Assembly: GCA_022710025.1 (NCBI GenBank) | Contig: JAKLHS010000020.1 | Coordinates: 1 to 9,339, forward strand | From: Caldisericota bacterium | GTDB lineage: Bacteria; Caldisericota; Caldisericia; Cryosericales; Cryosericaceae | DNA: 9,339 nt | Direction: 5' to 3' | Shown here: piece after piece, positions 6,663 through 9,339 of the stretch | Numbering within the stretch: the stretch's first letter is position 1 | How the letters are laid out: the number at the start of each line of letters is the position of its first letter | Position numbers and translations under genes: made by a program | The notes under the pieces: generated by a model | What the model was told of the DNA's origin: nothing | Databases searched by the model: none | Seen by the model: the letters and a program-made list of their open reading frames with translations, nothing else

Positions 6663-9104
6663 GTGATCGAGAACGGAAAATCAGCAGAACCCGACAGGAG
6701 CGTCGAGCTCCTGAGCGGCCTTCTGCGTCTGGAACTCAAACGTACCTGTCGAGATGATGCCGCCGTCGGTGGATTCTCCCGGTTGGCACGCGCTACGGTG
6801 GAGACGCTGGCCGCGACGAGCGCACTTGGGCCAGGCGTGGCGGCGGAACTCCGTTCATTGTTCAGCGATTATGAATTCGCCGACCATGACGAACGGGAGC
6901 GCCGATGTCGCGCCGCGCTGCTGCTTCTCAGGGGGACGGCCTCTCAGAGATCTCATAGCTCGCAGGCTACCCTCTCATCTCCCCGTCAGATCTCGTCAGA
7001 TACAAAGACCGACGGCATGGCGGCCCTTCTTGGTACGCTTGGGCAGTCCGTATCTTACATATGGGGGATAGGGCCGCGCATGCAGGAGATCCTTGGCAGA
7101 CTCGGTATCTCCCGGATAGCGGATCTTCTTCAGCACGCCCCTCGCAGTTACCTCGACCTGCGACATCCTGTACCCGTCGATCGGGAGAGCCTCGGGAAAA
7201 TGATTCTTGTACGGGCTCGCCTGCTTGCCGTGACGGAGGTCCACCGCAAGGTTTTGCTGATCAAGGCAACAGCGAAAGACACGGGAGGACGGACTCTGCG
7301 CTTGATCTGGTTCAACAACCGCTTTGTCCGTGGCCGTCTTGCAGCCGGACGAGACTACGATTTCTATGGAAGGCTTGACAACTCATTCGACGGCCCACAG
7401 CTTGTTCAACCGATATTCGAGGAATCCGGAACTCCGGCTGCCCAGTTACACATGAATCGCATCGTCCCTCTCTATCACCTGACAGCCGGCGTTACCCAGA
7501 AGACAATACGAACGCAGTTGTGGAGAGCTCTTGGCATGATGCCGTCCGGTCCGGCCGAGTATCTTCCCTCCGACATAAGTACCCGGTTCGGATTGCCAGA
7601 TCTGATCTCCAGCTATCGTTTCCTCCACTTCCCTGCGGACGAAACCGCGGCCGAACATGCCCGCAGTCGTTTCGCATTCGACTCGCTGTATTTGTTTGAG
7701 CTGAAGGTGCTCATGCGGCAAACCGCAAATCAGGCAGCTCGCGGCGTTCCATTCAAGCTGCCGGAGGAAACCGTCGAGGAGTACGTTTCCGCTCTTCCAT
7801 ATGAACCGACGCATTCACAAACAGACGCGATGCGTGATATCGAACGTGACGTGCGCGGCCGGGGATGCATGCATCGACTCCTGCACGGAGACGTCGGTTC
7901 CGGCAAGACAGCGGTAGCTGGGTATGCAGTCTTTGCGGCAAAGTCGGCCGGCTACCAAAGCGCGGTGCTCAGTCCCACAGAAATTCTGGCCGATCAGACC
8001 GGACATGTCCTTTCATCTATTCTGGCGCCTCTCGGGGTTCGTGTGGCGACACTGACCGGAGGAACGCCGAAAGCCAGACGCAAAGAGATTCTGACAGCAC
8101 TGGCGACAGGAGAGCTCGACTGTCTCATTGGAACACACGCAATCCTTGAGGAGGGAGTAGCGTTTGCCTGTCTCGGCCTGTCCGTCGTCGACGAGCAGCA
8201 CCGTTTCGGAGTAGTTCAGCGTACAGCGCTGACGGGAAAAGGAGCACAGCCTCATTCGCTGGTCATGAGCGCGACGCCTATCCCGCGTACCCTGGCCCTC
8301 ACGATCTATGGAGATCTGGATATCTCGGAGCTACAGGAGAAGCCTCGCGGACGTCTTCCCATAGAGACACGTGCCGTGAAGAACTCTGAGCGGGAAGAAG
8401 CATATGCCTTGGTCCGGCACCAAGTATCCGAGGGTCGTCAGGCGTTTGTCGTCGTTCCCGCCATTGATTCGTCGGATGAAGAAGAGGGACCCGCCTCCGT
8501 TCAGGAGACCCTGCACAGATTGACTGAAACCAGCTTGCAGGGATTGCATGTAGGTTCACTTCATGGGCGCATGAAGAGCAAGGACAAGGAAGCGATCATG
8601 GATGAATTTCGATCCGGGAATCTGGATGTGTTGATTGCAACGAGCGTCGTCGAGGTTGGGGTCGATGTCCCTAATGCGACGGTCATGGTGGTAGAGAACG
8701 CGGAAAGGTTTGGCCTGGCGACACTGCACCAACTGCGCGGCAGGGTAGGGCGCAGTGGTGCTCGTTCCTATTGTGTTTTGATCGATGGCAGTGACAACGC
8801 CGGTGCTGGTGATCGCTTGAAAGTCCTCGTCGAGTCAGACGACGGGTTTGCGATCGCAGAGGAGGATCTGCGGCTGCGCGGCCCCGGGGATATTCTGGGA
8901 ACGGTGCAACATGGATATGACGTTCCTCTCTTCGGATCGACCAGTGTCCTGACCTACCGGGATCTGGCGATGCTCCCCGACATCCGCGCGTCTGCGTCGA
9001 GGCTGCTGGAAGAAGATCCTGATCTGACCAAGCCGTCTCATCAGGCACTTGCTGCTATGCTGGCTCTCCGGTATCCCTCCCCCTCTGTCTCCGGGGGCAA
9101 TTGA
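6663..9104 (+). CDS. recG: ATP-dependent DNA helicase RecG with N-terminal extension
   Basis: RecG is a double-stranded DNA translocase that regresses stalled replication forks and processes D-loops and R-loops. The start is GTG at 6663, 23 bases after deoB, with GGGAGA 10 bases upstream; the product has 813 residues against about 690 in E. coli. Residues 1-115 form a helical, then low-complexity, extension, similar in position to the extra N-terminal domain of Thermotoga maritima RecG. Next come GIGPRMQEILGRLGI (135-149), where the common core starts, and the wedge / OB-fold (about 178-252, including LIWFNN). Helicase lobe 1 has Walker A GDVGSGKT (409-416), motif Ia SPTEILADQ, motif II DEQHRFG (510-516) and SATPIPRTL (536-544). 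Lobe 2 has GSLHGRM (631-637), SVVEVGVDVPNA, and motif VI QLRGRVGR (690-697). The TRG region is represented by RGPGDILGTVQHG (739-751), with the conserved Gln kept. All catalytic motifs look intact, so the protein should be active. Confidence 0.96.
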   Translation: MIENGKSAEPDRSVELLSGLLRLELKRTCRDDAAVGGFSRLARATVETLAATSALGPGVAAELRSLFSDYEFADHDERERRCRAALLLLRGTASQRSHSSQATLSSPRQISSDTKTDGMAALLGTLGQSVSYIWGIGPRMQEILGRLGISRIADLLQHAPRSYLDLRHPVPVDRESLGKMILVRARLLAVTEVHRKVLLIKATAKDTGGRTLRLIWFNNRFVRGRLAAGRDYDFYGRLDNSFDGPQLVQPIFEESGTPAAQLHMNRIVPLYHLTAGVTQKTIRTQLWRALGMMPSGPAEYLPSDISTRFGLPDLISSYRFLHFPADETAAEHARSRFAFDSLYLFELKVLMRQTANQAARGVPFKLPEETVEEYVSALPYEPTHSQTDAMRDIERDVRGRGCMHRLLHGDVGSGKTAVAGYAVFAAKSAGYQSAVLSPTEILADQTGHVLSSILAPLGVRVATLTGGTPKARRKEILTALATGELDCLIGTHAILEEGVAFACLGLSVVDEQHRFGVVQRTALTGKGAQPHSLVMSATPIPRTLALTIYGDLDISELQEKPRGRLPIETRAVKNSEREEAYALVRHQVSEGRQAFVVVPAIDSSDEEEGPASVQETLHRLTETSLQGLHVGSLHGRMKSKDKEAIMDEFRSGNLDVLIATSVVEVGVDVPNATVMVVENAERFGLATLHQLRGRVGRSGARSYCVLIDGSDNAGAGDRLKVLVESDDGFAIAEEDLRLRGPGDILGTVQHGYDVPLFGSTSVLTYRDLAMLPDIRASASRLLEEDPDLTKPSHQALAAMLALRYPSPSVSGGN
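9079..9097 (+). promoter_or_regulatory. Possible small GC hairpin before rsmD
   Basis: Five C (9079-9083) can pair with five G (9093-9097) around a 9-base loop, within the last codons of recG and 13 bases before the rsmD ATG. The G run is also the only purine-rich stretch near a Shine-Dalgarno position for rsmD, so pairing could limit independent initiation and favour coupling to recG translation. No U-tract follows, so it is not an intrinsic terminator. It may be chance. Confidence 0.25.
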
Positions 9105-9110
9105 ACTGCC

Positions 9111-9339
9111 ATGATCGTCGGATCTGGAAAGCTCAAAGGCCGATCTCTGAAGTCTCTCGGAAAGGAGCCGTGGTTACGGCCGACGACCGATAAGGCTCGC
9201 GAAGGCGTCATGGATGTGCTGCGGCCGATCATCGTCGGATCACGCGTCATCGACCTCTGTTGCGGAACAGGAGCTGTCGGAATTGAAGCATTCAGCAACG
9301 GTGCAACACACGTGGCGTTTGTCGACGCCGATCTTCGAT
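9111..9339 (+). CDS. rsmD: 16S rRNA (guanine966-N2)-methyltransferase RsmD (3' partial)
   Basis: RsmD methylates N2 of G966 in 16S rRNA of the assembling 30S subunit, using S-adenosylmethionine. Only 76 codons are visible and the frame is still open at the window edge. The N-terminus MIVGSGKLKGRSL matches the RsmD opening (typically 'MRIIAGKFKGRKL'). It is followed by LRPTTDKAREGVMDVL (22-37), a diagnostic RPTTDxxREALF-like block, and the SAM-binding motif I DLCCGTGAVGIEA (48-60). Motif I more often reads DLFAGSGALGIEA, so the two Cys are a small departure. The ATG lies 6 bases after the recG stop and has no strong Shine-Dalgarno, consistent with translational coupling. recG followed by rsmD is a common arrangement; coaD often comes next but is outside the window. 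Confidence 0.93.
   Translation, partial: MIVGSGKLKGRSLKSLGKEPWLRPTTDKAREGVMDVLRPIIVGSRVIDLCCGTGAVGIEAFSNGATHVAFVDADLR

Noticed and set aside
1..9339. Search for a defence system, mobile element, CRISPR array, tRNA or toxin-antitoxin pair
   Set aside because: All of the window is accounted for by six recognisable housekeeping-type genes; I saw no tandem or inverted repeats, integrase, transposase or composition break.

Overview
The window is a stretch of bacterial chromosome with every gene on the + strand. Base composition is moderately GC-rich (mid-50s per cent by eye). It holds six protein genes packed end to end: mfd (5' end outside the window), mazG, a flippase-like membrane protein gene, deoB, recG and rsmD (3' end outside the window). 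Gaps between confident gene ends and starts are between 4 and 23 bases, and two junctions are probable overlaps. I see no intergenic stretch long enough for a conventional promoter plus leader, no tRNA or rRNA, no CRISPR array, no insertion sequence and no convincing terminator. The simplest reading is one long operon that starts upstream and continues downstream.

Layout: 2-3061 is the transcription-repair coupling factor Mfd, missing roughly its first hundred residues. 3066-4211 is a two-domain MazG nucleotide pyrophosphohydrolase with about 130 extra N-terminal residues that I cannot assign. 4187-5479 is a polytopic inner-membrane protein of the YbhN / LPG-synthase transmembrane (flippase-like) family. 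5476-6639 is phosphopentomutase DeoB, coupled to the previous gene by an ATGA overlap. 6663-9104 is the replication-fork helicase RecG, from a GTG start and with an N-terminal extension. 9111 to the window end is the start of RsmD, the 16S rRNA guanine-N2 methyltransferase.

Functionally this is mostly genome maintenance. Mfd and RecG are related double-stranded DNA translocases; Mfd clears stalled RNA polymerase and RecG remodels stalled forks. MazG removes aberrant (d)NTPs. RsmD is a housekeeping neighbour of recG in many bacteria. DeoB (pentose phosphate isomerisation in nucleoside salvage) and the flippase-like protein are less expected partners.

The organism cannot be named from this window. 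The compact gene order and the Thermotoga-like RecG extension would suit a non-proteobacterial lineage (Synergistota, Firmicutes-related or another early-branching phylum), but that is inference.

I found no new multi-gene system. The points most worth a second look are residue-level departures in conserved motifs (Mfd motif II Arg to Leu; DeoB catalytic Thr to Ser) and the unassigned N-terminal region of MazG.
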